Shown here: one piece after another, positions 1 through 7,005 of the stretch
How the letters are laid out: each line of letters begins with the position of its first letter
Position numbering within the stretch: the first letter of the stretch is position 1
Assembly (NCBI GenBank): GCA_959022875.1
Contig: CAUFAM010000033.1
Span: forward strand, 1 to 8,584
Length of the DNA stretch: 8,584 nt
Source of the DNA: an uncultured Oscillospiraceae bacterium
Lineage (GTDB): Bacteria > Bacillota > Clostridia > Oscillospirales > Oscillospiraceae
Direction: 5' to 3'
The notes under the pieces: generated by a model
Told to the model about the DNA's origin: nothing
What the model saw: the letters and a program-made list of their open reading frames with translations, nothing else
Databases searched by the model: none
Translations under genes and position numbers: made by a program

Positions 1-180
1 CCTTTCCTCCATTGTGTGGGGAAATGTGGAAAACTTTTTTCCCCAAGGGGCTCCGGCGGGAATATGTCCGGACGTATTTAATCTTTTTGTAACAACTGGG
101 GATGGAATTGTTAATAACTTTCCCGTATCATAACATCTGCAAGAGACAGTTCGTTTCATTTTAATCCTCTTTTTCAACGG
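1..180. other. Non-coding left edge, possible upstream region of an off-window minus-strand gene
   Basis: I see no credible gene here; all three plus frames meet a stop within the first 130 bases. Read on the minus strand, the first ten bases are GGAGGAAAGG, a good ribosome binding site that would serve a gene starting just left of the window. On the same strand, upstream of it, lie TTTTCCACA (25-33), TTCCCCACA (15-23) and TTATTAACA (109-117), which match the DnaA box TTATCCACA at 8, 7 and 7 of 9 positions. A minus-strand extended -10, TGTTATGAT, lies at 127-135. The stretch 28-42 is an inverted repeat, GGAAAA then TTTTCC. A regulatory or origin-flanking region is possible but unproven. Confidence 0.3.
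127..135 (-). promoter_or_regulatory. Possible extended -10 promoter facing the left edge
   Basis: Minus-strand TG-T-TATGAT fits an extended -10 element (TGnTATAAT). No convincing -35 lies 17 bases upstream. It would drive the presumed gene left of the window, leaving a leader of about 120 bases or more. Confidence 0.3.
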
Positions 181-184
181 GAAC

Positions 185-223
185 CCCGGCGCCCTGGAGC
201 AGGCGCCGGGATTTTCGTTTTTG
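185..223 (+). terminator. Orphan plus-strand intrinsic terminator
   Basis: A perfect 9-bp stem, CCCGGCGCC (185-193) with GGCGCCGGG (202-210), closes an 8-base loop and is followed by ATTTTCGTTTTT. The T-rich tail is only on the plus side, so it ends a plus-strand transcript. No plus-strand gene is visible to its left inside the window. Confidence 0.7.
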
Positions 224-250
224 GAGCAAGGGGATATGTCCCAGAACAGC

Positions 251-287
251 AAAAAAGCGCCCCGGCCAAAAGCCGGGGCGCTTTTTT
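251..287 (-). terminator. thlA terminator, probably bidirectional
   Basis: A 16-bp perfect inverted repeat (251-266 with 272-287) encloses a CAAAA loop. The outer six pairs are A-T, so either strand ends in a run of six T after a GC-rich stem. It begins 17 bases past the thlA stop codon and can also stop plus-strand transcription coming from the left. Confidence 0.9.
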
Positions 288-303
288 ATTTACTAGTGAG
301 AAA

Positions 304-1563
304 TCAGCACTTCTCGAAGATGGTGGCGACACCCATGCCGCCGCCGATGCACAGGGTGGCAAGACCCTTCTTGGCATCCTCACGCTTCTGCATCTCGTGG
401 AGCAGAGTGACGATGATGCGGGCGCCGGAAGCGCCTACGGGGTGGCCCAGGGCGATGGCGCCGCCGTTGACGTTGACCTTGCTCATGTCAAAGCCCAGCT
501 CACGGGCCACGGCGATGGACTGGGCAGCAAAGGCCTCGTTGGCCTCCACCAGATCCATGTCCTCGATCTTCAGGCCGGCCTTCTCCATGGCCTGGCGGGA
601 AGCGGGCACGGGGCCCACGCCCATGATCTTGGGATCCACGCCGCCCTGGCCCCAGGAAATGAGCTTGGCCATGGGCTTCAGACCGTACTTCTCCACGGCC
701 TCAGCGGAGGCCAGAACGATGGCGGCAGCGCCGTCGTTGATGCCGGAGGCGTTGGCGGCGGTGACGCGCTGCACGTGCTTCTTGGCGTCGGCCTCGTGGA
801 TCTGGGTGGGCTCAAAGGTGTGGACAATCTCGTCCTCCACGCCCTCGGGGCCTACGGGGAAGGCGCCGCGCAGCTTGGCAATGCTCTCGGGGGTGACGCC
901 GGCGCGGGGGAACTCATCCACCTTGAACTCCAGGGTTTCCTTCTTCTTCTTGATCATCACGGGGACGATCTCGTCCTCAAACTTGCCGGCCTTGATGGCG
1001 GCCTCAGCCTTGTTCTGGGAGGAAGCGGCAAACTCGTCCAGCTCTTCCCGGGTGATGCCCCACACGTCGCAGATGTTCTCGGCGGTGGTGCCCATGTGGT
1101 AGTTGTTGTAAGCGTCCCACAGGCCGTCCTTAATCATGGTGTCCATCATCTTGTTGTCGCCCATACGAGCACCCCAGCGGGCGGCAGGCAGGGCGTAGGG
1201 GGCGGCGGACATGTTCTCAGTGCCGCCGGCCACAATGATGTCGGCATCGCCGGCAGCGATGGTACGGCCGGCCTCGATAACGCTCTTCATACCGGAGCCG
1301 CAGACCATGCCCACGGTGTAGGCGGGGACGGAGGTGGGCACACCGGCCTTCAGAGAGGCCTGGCGGGCGACGTTCTGGCCCAGGCCGGCAGTGAGGATAC
1401 AGCCGAACATTACTTCATCCACCTGCTCAGGCTTCACATTGGCCCGGCTCAGGGCCTCTTTAATGACAACCGCGCCCAGATCAGCAGCGGGAGTATCCTT
1501 CAGGGAACCACCGAAGGAGCCGATGGCGGTGCGGCAGCAGCTAACAACATAAATGTCTTTCAT
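304..1563 (-). CDS. thlA: Acetyl-CoA acetyltransferase (thiolase)
   Basis: A cytoplasmic biosynthetic thiolase that condenses two acetyl-CoA to acetoacetyl-CoA, the entry step to butyrate synthesis in clostridia. The 419 residues contain all expected catalytic elements: nucleophile Cys88 in VCGSGM, the NEAF motif at 342-345, His374 in GHPVGASG, and Cys405 in LCIGGGMG near the C-terminus. The start was chosen at MKDIYVVS because GGAGGT lies 7 bases upstream (1571-1576) and the homologous region begins there; the frame stays open further upstream into pth, but that part is not thiolase. The protein is about 27 residues longer than the well-known clostridial enzyme (392). The excess lies in residues 236-266, between LRGAF and VTAANASG, and avoids the catalytic motifs. 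The gene has its own promoter and terminator, so it is probably monocistronic. Other thiolase substrates cannot be excluded. Confidence 0.96.
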   Translation of the reverse strand: MKDIYVVSCCRTAIGSFGGSLKDTPAADLGAVVIKEALSRANVKPEQVDEVMFGCILTAGLGQNVARQASLKAGVPTSVPAYTVGMVCGSGMKSVIEAGRTIAAGDADIIVAGGTENMSAAPYALPAARWGARMGDNKMMDTMIKDGLWDAYNNYHMGTTAENICDVWGITREELDEFAASSQNKAEAAIKAGKFEDEIVPVMIKKKKETLEFKVDEFPRAGVTPESIAKLRGAFPVGPEGVEDEIVHTFEPTQIHEADAKKHVQRVTAANASGINDGAAAIVLASAEAVEKYGLKPMAKLISWGQGGVDPKIMGVGPVPASRQAMEKAGLKIEDMDLVEANEAFAAQSIAVARELGFDMSKVNVNGGAIALGHPVGASGARIIVTLLHEMQKREDAKKGLATLCIGGGMGVATIFEKC

Positions 1564-1635
1564 AGTGTTTACCTCCAGTCGTTTGATAACGGCGCCCGGC
1601 CTGAGCGCCCTGATTTTAATCCGCTCTTCTCTGTC

Positions 1636-1664
1636 ATCATAGCAGAGCGTGAAATAAAAAGCAA
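1636..1664 (-). promoter_or_regulatory. thlA promoter
   Basis: Minus-strand TTGCTT (1659-1664), a 17-base spacer and TATGAT (1636-1641), with TGC directly before the -10 as an extended element. The leader would be about 65 bases. It contains a small GGCGC/GCGCC stem (about 1591-1609) upstream of the GGAGGT site. Confidence 0.75.
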
Positions 1665-1717
1665 TAAGATTTTCTGCATTTGAGTGTAACAGGAGGTTTG
1701 TTTGGAGGAAAAGGAGA

Positions 1718-2311
1718 TCAGCCGTTAAACTTCCCCATGGCCCGGTCCAGGCCCTCGCTGAGGATGCATTCCACCGCATCGGCCGCCCGCTTGACGGCCT
1801 CGTCAATGGCCTTCTTGTCCTCCCCCTGGAACTTGCCCAGCACCCAGTCGGCCAGGTCGTAATCGGGGTGGGGCTTCTCCCCTACCCCCACCCGCAGGCG
1901 GGGGAACTGGTCGGTGCCCAGGTGCTGGATAATGTTTTTCAGGCCGTTGTGGCCCCCGGCGGAGCCTTTCAGGCGGATGCGCAGCCGCCCCACGGCCAGG
2001 GCGGTGTCGTCGGAAACCACCAGAATGTGCTCGGGAGGGATTTTATAAAAATCCGCCGCCTGGCGCACCGCCTCTCCGGACAGGTTCATATAGGTCACCG
2101 GCTTCATCACCAGCACCTTTTCCCCGGAAATGGTAAAGAGGTTGGTGAGAGCCTTGAATTTCAGCTTCTGAATGGGCTTTTTCTGCCGCTCGGCCAGCTC
2201 GTCGGCCACCATGAAACCCACATTGTGCCGGGTATTTTCATACTTGTCCCCGGGGTTGCCCAGGCACACCAGCAGCCAGCTGGCGCCCCCGGAATCTTTT
2301 TTGAACAGCAT
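1718..2311 (-). CDS. pth: Peptidyl-tRNA hydrolase
   Basis: Cleaves the ester bond of peptidyl-tRNAs that drop off ribosomes, recycling tRNA in the cytoplasm; normally essential. At 197 residues it has the usual length of the bacterial Pth family. Visible motifs: LGNPG (Asn19), NTRHNVGF with catalytic His29, KPVTYMNLSG (Asn76), SDD with Asp102, and GSAGGHNGLKNI (Asn122). These correspond to E. coli Asn10, His20, Asn68, Asp93 and Asn114. The N-terminus is about nine residues longer than in E. coli. The start at 2311 has GAGGAAA upstream (about 2316-2322). It lies downstream of prs, as in the Bacillus gcaD-prs-ctc-spoVC cluster, but no ctc/L25 gene stands between. There is no room for a separate promoter between the prs hairpin and the start, so it probably depends on read-through. 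Confidence 0.96.
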   Translation of the reverse strand: MLFKKDSGGASWLLVCLGNPGDKYENTRHNVGFMVADELAERQKKPIQKLKFKALTNLFTISGEKVLVMKPVTYMNLSGEAVRQAADFYKIPPEHILVVSDDTALAVGRLRIRLKGSAGGHNGLKNIIQHLGTDQFPRLRVGVGEKPHPDYDLADWVLGKFQGEDKKAIDEAVKRAADAVECILSEGLDRAMGKFNG

Positions 2312-2338
2312 AGCTTTTTCCTCGCTTTACGGCTAAAA

Positions 2339-2371
2339 CACAGGGGCGGGTAAAAGCTACCCGCCCCCGTG
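2339..2371 (-). terminator. Hairpin between prs and pth, likely partial terminator
   Basis: A 10-bp stem, GGGGCGGGTA (2343-2352) with TACCCGCCCC (2358-2367), has a 5-base loop and three more outer pairs after one mismatch. On the minus strand it is followed by TGTGTTTTAG, a weak T tract. It starts 21 bases past the prs stop and ends about 28 bases before the pth start, so it may attenuate transcription or mark an RNA processing site. Confidence 0.6.
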
Positions 2372-2392
2372 CTGGGAGTTTTGGAATGGTCC

Positions 2393-3376
<984 letters not shown>

Positions 3377-3384
3377 AGTTGAAA

Positions 3385-3390
3385 TCCTCC
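3385..3390 (-). promoter_or_regulatory. prs ribosome binding site
   Basis: Minus-strand GGAGGA lies 8 bases before the ATG at 3376. It decides the start against the longer in-frame ORF beginning at 3427, whose extra 17 residues do not resemble PRPP synthetase. Confidence 0.8.
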
Positions 3391-3402
3391 AAATCTTTTT
3401 TG

Positions 3403-3425
3403 GGACGGCGCAGCATCTGCCGTCC
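3403..3425 (-). other. Hairpin in the prs leader
   Basis: A 7-bp stem, GGACGGC (3403-3409) with GCCGTCC (3419-3425), has a 9-base loop and lies between the glmU-domain gene and prs, just upstream of the prs ribosome binding site. On the minus strand it is followed by CAAAAAAG rather than T residues, so it is not a terminator in the direction of the genes. It could protect the transcript or mark a processing site. A weak -10-like TACAAT lies at 3426-3431 without a good -35. Confidence 0.4.
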
Positions 3426-3475
3426 ATTGTAAATGTGCTGATGCGTTTATGTTCGGTGGAATCGGGTCCACAAAG

Positions 3476-4159
3476 TTACTTTTTGCCTTTCTTCTCCCGG
3501 TTGGCGGCAGCCCAGCCTTCCTTCACCTGCTGGCGGCTGCGGCCGATGACCATGGCGTCCACGGGGATGTCCTCGGTCACGGTGGTGGCGGCGGCAATAA
3601 AGGCCCCGTCGCCGATCTTCACCGGGGGAACGAAGTTGGTGTTGCAGCCCACAAATACGTTGCTGCCGATGGTGGTGCGGTGCTTGTGGAAGCCGTCATA
3701 GTTGCAGGTGACAGTGCCGCAGCCGAAGTTGCAGTTGTCGCCTACATCGCTGTCGCCCACATAGGTGAGATGGGCCATCTTGGTTCCCTTGCCCAGGTTG
3801 CAGTTTTTCAGCTGGACAAAGGCGCCGATCTTGGAGCCCTCCCCCACCACGCAGTGGGGCCGGATGTGGGTGTAGGGGCCGATCTGGCAGCCCTTCTCAA
3901 TCTGGCTCTCCTCACACTGGGAGGCGTTGATGGTGCAGCCGTCTCCCACCTGGCAGTCGGTGAGCATGACGTTGGGGCCAATCTGGCAGTTGGCGCCCAC
4001 AGTGGTCTTGCCCCGAAGAATGGTGCCGGGCAGCAGCAAAGTTCCCGCCTCGACGGTGACCTCTTCCTCCACATACACGCTGGAAGGGTCCATCATCACT
4101 ACGCCGGACTGGAGCAGCTGTTCCCGCTTTGCCTGTAAAGCGGACTGGTAGTCTTTCAT
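3476..4159 (-). CDS. glmU: Stand-alone GlmU acetyltransferase domain (left-handed beta-helix)
   Basis: Corresponds to the C-terminal half of GlmU, which acetylates glucosamine 1-phosphate with acetyl-CoA to give GlcNAc-1-P for peptidoglycan precursors. The protein has 227 residues, whereas bifunctional GlmU has about 456, so the N-terminal uridylyltransferase domain is absent. It begins with a linker-like helix (1-20), then a hexapeptide-repeat left-handed beta-helix (about 25-205). Likely active-site residues are retained by alignment from memory to E. coli: Arg100 (R333), Lys118 (K351), His130 in HLTYVGD (H363), Asn144, Asn153 and Tyr154 in CNYDG, Lys159 (K392). E. coli Ser405 appears as Cys172. 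The start at 4159 has AGGAGG only 4 bases upstream and a strong promoter before that, so it looks like a designed start rather than a recent truncation. Upstream bases 4160-4354 hold no remnant of the missing domain. prs follows 99 bases downstream. Confidence 0.9.
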   Translation of the reverse strand: MKDYQSALQAKREQLLQSGVVMMDPSSVYVEEEVTVEAGTLLLPGTILRGKTTVGANCQIGPNVMLTDCQVGDGCTINASQCEESQIEKGCQIGPYTHIRPHCVVGEGSKIGAFVQLKNCNLGKGTKMAHLTYVGDSDVGDNCNFGCGTVTCNYDGFHKHRTTIGSNVFVGCNTNFVPPVKIGDGAFIAAATTVTEDIPVDAMVIGRSRQQVKEGWAAANREKKGKK

Positions 4160-4179
4160 GGTTCCTCCTGATCAAAACA

Positions 4180-4193
4180 CCCGTGAAAACGGG
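4180..4193 (-). other. Small hairpin in the glmU-domain leader
   Basis: CCCGT (4180-4184) and ACGGG (4189-4193) close a 4-base loop in the leader, followed on the minus strand by TGTTTTGATC. It is short and probably only a minor structure close to the ribosome binding site. Confidence 0.3.
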
Positions 4194-4211
4194 CCAAAAT
4201 GAATCGTCTTC

Positions 4212-4240
4212 ATTATAACATATTCTTTTGTCTTTTTCCA
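4212..4240 (-). promoter_or_regulatory. Promoter of the glmU-domain/prs/pth unit
   Basis: Minus-strand TGGAAA (4235-4240), a 17-base spacer, and perfect TATAAT (4212-4217) preceded by TGT, an extended -10. The surrounding DNA is AT-rich, in contrast to the genes. The transcript would start near 4205 with a leader of about 45 bases. Confidence 0.85.
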
Positions 4241-4268
4241 TGACAATCAAAATTTTTTCAAAATGTCA
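4241..4268. promoter_or_regulatory. Inverted repeat upstream of the glmU-domain promoter
   Basis: TGACA (4241-4245) and TGTCA (4264-4268) form a dyad with an 18-base AT-rich centre, directly next to the -35 element. It could be a regulator site or an UP-type element. The arms are short, so chance is possible. Confidence 0.3.
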
Positions 4269-4313
4269 AGAAACCAAATATTACCGGCAAAAATCTGTGA
4301 AAAGTTGCAAAAA

Positions 4314-4340
4314 CCGCCCCTCCCTGTGTGGGAGGGGCGG
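4314..4340 (-). terminator. Terminator after the HD-domain gene
   Basis: A perfect 11-bp stem, CCGCCCCTCCC (4314-4324) with GGGAGGGGCGG (4330-4340), has a 5-base loop and is followed on the minus strand by TTTTTGCAACTTTT. It starts 14 bases past the HD gene stop and separates that gene from the glmU-domain unit. Confidence 0.92.
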
Positions 4341-4354
4341 CCATTTGTTTGTGT

Positions 4355-4855
4355 TTAGCAAACAGATGTCAGCGGACGCACGCCCAGGCGCTCCCGCAGG
4401 CGGGAGGGGCGATAAATCCGGGACAGCTCCAGTCCGGCGCATACCGTGTCCACCAGATCCACCAGCCAGGCCTCCAGAGACCGGGGCAGGGCACCGCCCA
4501 GGGGCCACATATGGGAGAGGATAATGTTCTTCTCCTTGGCCGAGAGGGGGGTAAGCTCCTCCGCGTTCCGGGCGGCGAAGCGGGGGTGGTCAAAGCACTG
4601 GTTGCCGGGGTGGGCGGATTTGTCCTTGGAGTCGTAGAGGTACAGGTCATGGAGCAATCCTCCCCGGGCAGCAGCGTAGGCGTCCAGACGGAGGAAGCGT
4701 GCCACTCGGTAGGAGCTGTACGCCACGAACAGGGAATGGTCCAGGGTGGTGACAGGGCCGTGGTGTTTCCATCGGCCCATCATCCGCACTTGGCGGGAAT
4801 CCAGCAGTTCGCGGGTCAGGTCCAGGAATTCATGCTCGCGGATATTGAGGCTCAT
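4355..4855 (-). CDS. HD-domain protein, putative phosphohydrolase
   Basis: A 166-residue protein with an HD-superfamily metal-dependent phosphohydrolase pattern; the substrate is unknown. Candidate metal ligands are His40 (TLDHS), His69-Asp70 (LLHD), His90 (FDHP), His115 (LSHMWP) and Asp136 (LVDTVCA). The H-HD-H-H-D series is what is seen in HD proteins with a two-metal centre. There is no signal peptide or membrane segment, so it is probably cytoplasmic. The start MSLNIREHEF was chosen because AAAGGA lies about 9 bases upstream; an ATG 13 codons earlier (4894) has no such site. The gene follows proA by 90 bases but has its own likely promoter and a strong terminator, so it need not share the proline pathway's regulation. 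Nucleotide or cyclic dinucleotide hydrolysis is possible by family but nothing here decides it. Confidence 0.85.
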   Translation of the reverse strand: MSLNIREHEFLDLTRELLDSRQVRMMGRWKHHGPVTTLDHSLFVAYSSYRVARFLRLDAYAAARGGLLHDLYLYDSKDKSAHPGNQCFDHPRFAARNAEELTPLSAKEKNIILSHMWPLGGALPRSLEAWLVDLVDTVCAGLELSRIYRPSRLRERLGVRPLTSVC

Positions 4856-4897
4856 TGGAATCAGTCCTTTCCGGGCGCAAGCCCTTTCTTCCATTCT

Positions 4898-4926
4898 ATT
4901 TTACACCCGGCCGGACGGAAAGTCAT
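4898..4926 (-). promoter_or_regulatory. Likely promoter of the HD-domain gene
   Basis: Minus-strand ATGACT (4921-4926), a 17-base spacer, and TAAAAT (4898-4903) preceded by TG. It lies between the proA stop and the HD start. I see no strong terminator behind proA, so read-through from the pro genes is also possible. Confidence 0.5.
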
Positions 4927-4945
4927 TTCATAAATTTTGACAAAT

Positions 4946-6202
4946 TCAGCGGGTCTGTCCGGTCCCTTTGACCAGAAACTTGTAGGTGCACAGCTCCTGC
5001 AATCCCAGAGGTCCCCGGGCGTGGAGCTTCTGGGTGGAGATGCCCATCTCGCACCCCAGACCAAACTCCCCTCCGTCGGTAAACCGGGTGGAGGCGTTCC
5101 AGTAGACGGCGGCGGAGTCCACCTGCCGAAGGAAGTCCTGGGCCCGGGTTTCGTCCCCGGTGAGAATGGACTCGCTGTGGCCGGTGGAGTGCTTGGCAAT
5201 GTGGGCGATGGCCTCCTCCACCCCGCTTACCACTTTGACGGCCAGGATGTAGTCCAGAAATTCCGTGTCAAAGTCCCGCGCTCCGGCGGGGGTACCGGGG
5301 ATGATGGAGGCGGCCGTCTCATCCAGCCGAAGCTCCACCGGGGGCAGAGCCTTGGCGGAGCGGTCATCCACCAGGCGCTGCTTGAGCCGGGGCAGGAACT
5401 CCGGGGCGATGGAGCGGTCCACCAGGCACACCTCGGCGGCGTTGCAGACGCTGGGCCGGGAGCACTTGGCATTTTCTACGATGTTCAGGGCCATTGTTTG
5501 GTCGGCCGCCCCATCCACATAGATGTGGCAGATGCCCGTGCCCGTCTCCAGCACGGGGACGGCGGCGTTGTCCACACAGGCCCGGATGAGGCCCGCGCCC
5601 CCCCGGGGAATGAGCAGGTCAATAAGGCCCCGGGCGGCCATCAGCTCGTTGGCGGAGGCCCGGGAGGTGTCCTCCACCAGCTGGAGGGCGTCGGCGGGCA
5701 GCCCGGCCTGGGCGAGGCCCTCCTTCAAGGCGGCCACAATGGCAGCGGCGGAGCGGTGGGCCTCCTTGCCGCTGCGCAGCACGCAGGCGCTGCCCGCCTT
5801 CAGGGCCAGGGCGGCGGCATCGGAGGTGACGTTGGGCCGGGACTCGTAGATGATGGCGATGACCCCCATGGGGACGGCGGTTTTTTCAATGACCAGGCCG
5901 TTGGGCCGCTGCACCCGGTTGCGCACCTCGCCCACCGGGTCGGGCAGGGCGGCTACCTCCCGGATGCCCTGGGCCATACCGGCAATGCGCTGGGGGCTGA
6001 GGGCCAGGCGGTCCAGCATGACCTCGGAGGTAGTTCCCCGGGCGGCCTCCAGATCCAGGGCGTTGGCGGAGAGGATGGCATCCTGGTGGGCCATGAGCGC
6101 GTCGGCCATGGCCAGCAGGGCCTGGTTTTTCGTCTTGGTGTCTGCCAGGGCCATGGCCCCCTTGGCGCTCTTGGCCAGCAGAAGAAGTTCCTGTGTCGTC
6201 AT
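4946..6202 (-). CDS. proA: Gamma-glutamyl phosphate reductase
   Basis: Second step of proline synthesis: NADPH-dependent reduction of gamma-glutamyl phosphate to glutamate semialdehyde, which cyclises to pyrroline-5-carboxylate. The 418 residues have the normal family length and the aldehyde dehydrogenase fold. Visible motifs: YESRPNVTSDAAAL (119-132), LRSGKEAHRS (142-151), IPRGG (198-202), catalytic Cys253 in CSRPSVCNA, FGLGCEMGIST (380-390) and the C-terminal HARGPLGLQEL. The ATG at 6202 directly follows the proB TGA, with GGAGGG inside the last proB codons (6210-6217). The two genes are therefore translationally coupled and in the same frame. Cytoplasmic; ProA is known to work with ProB, whose labile product it uses. 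Confidence 0.97.
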   Translation of the reverse strand: MTTQELLLLAKSAKGAMALADTKTKNQALLAMADALMAHQDAILSANALDLEAARGTTSEVMLDRLALSPQRIAGMAQGIREVAALPDPVGEVRNRVQRPNGLVIEKTAVPMGVIAIIYESRPNVTSDAAALALKAGSACVLRSGKEAHRSAAAIVAALKEGLAQAGLPADALQLVEDTSRASANELMAARGLIDLLIPRGGAGLIRACVDNAAVPVLETGTGICHIYVDGAADQTMALNIVENAKCSRPSVCNAAEVCLVDRSIAPEFLPRLKQRLVDDRSAKALPPVELRLDETAASIIPGTPAGARDFDTEFLDYILAVKVVSGVEEAIAHIAKHSTGHSESILTGDETRAQDFLRQVDSAAVYWNASTRFTDGGEFGLGCEMGISTQKLHARGPLGLQELCTYKFLVKGTGQTR

Positions 6203-6982
6203 TCAGATTCCCTCCTTGTTCCCGGATATAAACCGGGTGCCCACGGCCTTGCCCTCGGCAATGTCATAGAGGCGGCCGGGATGCTCCCCGTTGGTGATGA
6301 CCATGTCGCACCCAGCGGCGGTGACCAGTTTGGCGGCCCGGAGTTTTGTCGCCATGCCTCCGGTACCCAGGTCGCTGCCGGTGCCTCCGGCCAGGGCCTC
6401 TATGTCGGGGGTGACCTCCTCCACCACAGGGATGAGCCGGGCATCCGGGTCCTTCCGGGGGTCGGCGGTGTAGAGGCCTTCAATGTCGGAGAGGAGCACC
6501 AGCAAATCGGCCTTCACCGAGCAGGCCACAATGGCCCCCAGGGTGTCGTTATCCCCCACCTTGATCTCCTCGGTGGCGATGGTGTCGTTCTCGTTGATGA
6601 CGGGCAGAGCCCCCAGTGCCAGCAGGCGCTCCATGGTGTTTTCAAAATTCTGCCGCCGGTCGGGGTGGTCCACGTCCTCGCTGGTGAGGAGGATCTGGGC
6701 CACCGTGTGGTTATACTGGGCGAAGAGCTTATCATAGGTGTACATGAGCTCGCACTGGCCCACCGCGGCGACAGCCTGCTTGGTGGGCATGTCAGCGGGG
6801 CGGCCGGGGAGGTTCAGCTTCCCTACCCCCATGCCGATGGCCCCGGAGGAGACCAGAATCAGCTCATGGCCTGCGTTTTTCAAATCGGAGAGCACCTTCA
6901 CCAGCTCCTCCACATGGCGGATGTTCAGCCGCCCGGTGGCGTGGGCCAGAGTGGAGGTGCCCACCTTCACAACAATTCTCAT
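6203..6982 (-). CDS. proB: Glutamate 5-kinase, kinase domain only
   Basis: First step of proline synthesis: ATP-dependent phosphorylation of glutamate to gamma-glutamyl phosphate, usually the point of proline feedback inhibition. The 259 residues form one amino-acid kinase domain: KVGTSTL (6-12), VSSGAIGMG (44-52), INENDTI (129-135), GDNDTLGA (143-150), SDIEGLYTADPR (165-176) and GTGGMATK (206-213). The protein stops just after GTRF, so the PUA domain of E. coli ProB (367 residues) is missing; single-domain ProBs are known in several bacteria. The start MRIVVKVG was chosen because the family begins there and AGGGGGT lies upstream; the frame is open for 31 more codons but those do not look like ProB. 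proC ends 55 bases upstream, so the three genes probably form one operon. Confidence 0.96.
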   Translation of the reverse strand: MRIVVKVGTSTLAHATGRLNIRHVEELVKVLSDLKNAGHELILVSSGAIGMGVGKLNLPGRPADMPTKQAVAAVGQCELMYTYDKLFAQYNHTVAQILLTSEDVDHPDRRQNFENTMERLLALGALPVINENDTIATEEIKVGDNDTLGAIVACSVKADLLVLLSDIEGLYTADPRKDPDARLIPVVEEVTPDIEALAGGTGSDLGTGGMATKLRAAKLVTAAGCDMVITNGEHPGRLYDIAEGKAVGTRFISGNKEGI

Positions 6983-7005
6983 GATAAAACCCCCTGTATG
7001 TTTCA

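Noticed and set aside
397..1683. A 428-codon plus-strand open frame antisense to thlA
   Set aside because: Gly/His/Val-rich shadow of a real thiolase gene with all catalytic motifs on the other strand.
1564..1806. N-terminal extension of the thiolase by 81 codons
   Set aside because: It overlaps the pth 3' end and contains the thlA promoter; GGAGGT and family homology both favour the ATG at 1563.
6203..6982. ProB as a truncated pseudogene because the PUA domain is missing
   Set aside because: The kinase domain is complete, the end is natural and coupled to proA, and single-domain ProBs are known.
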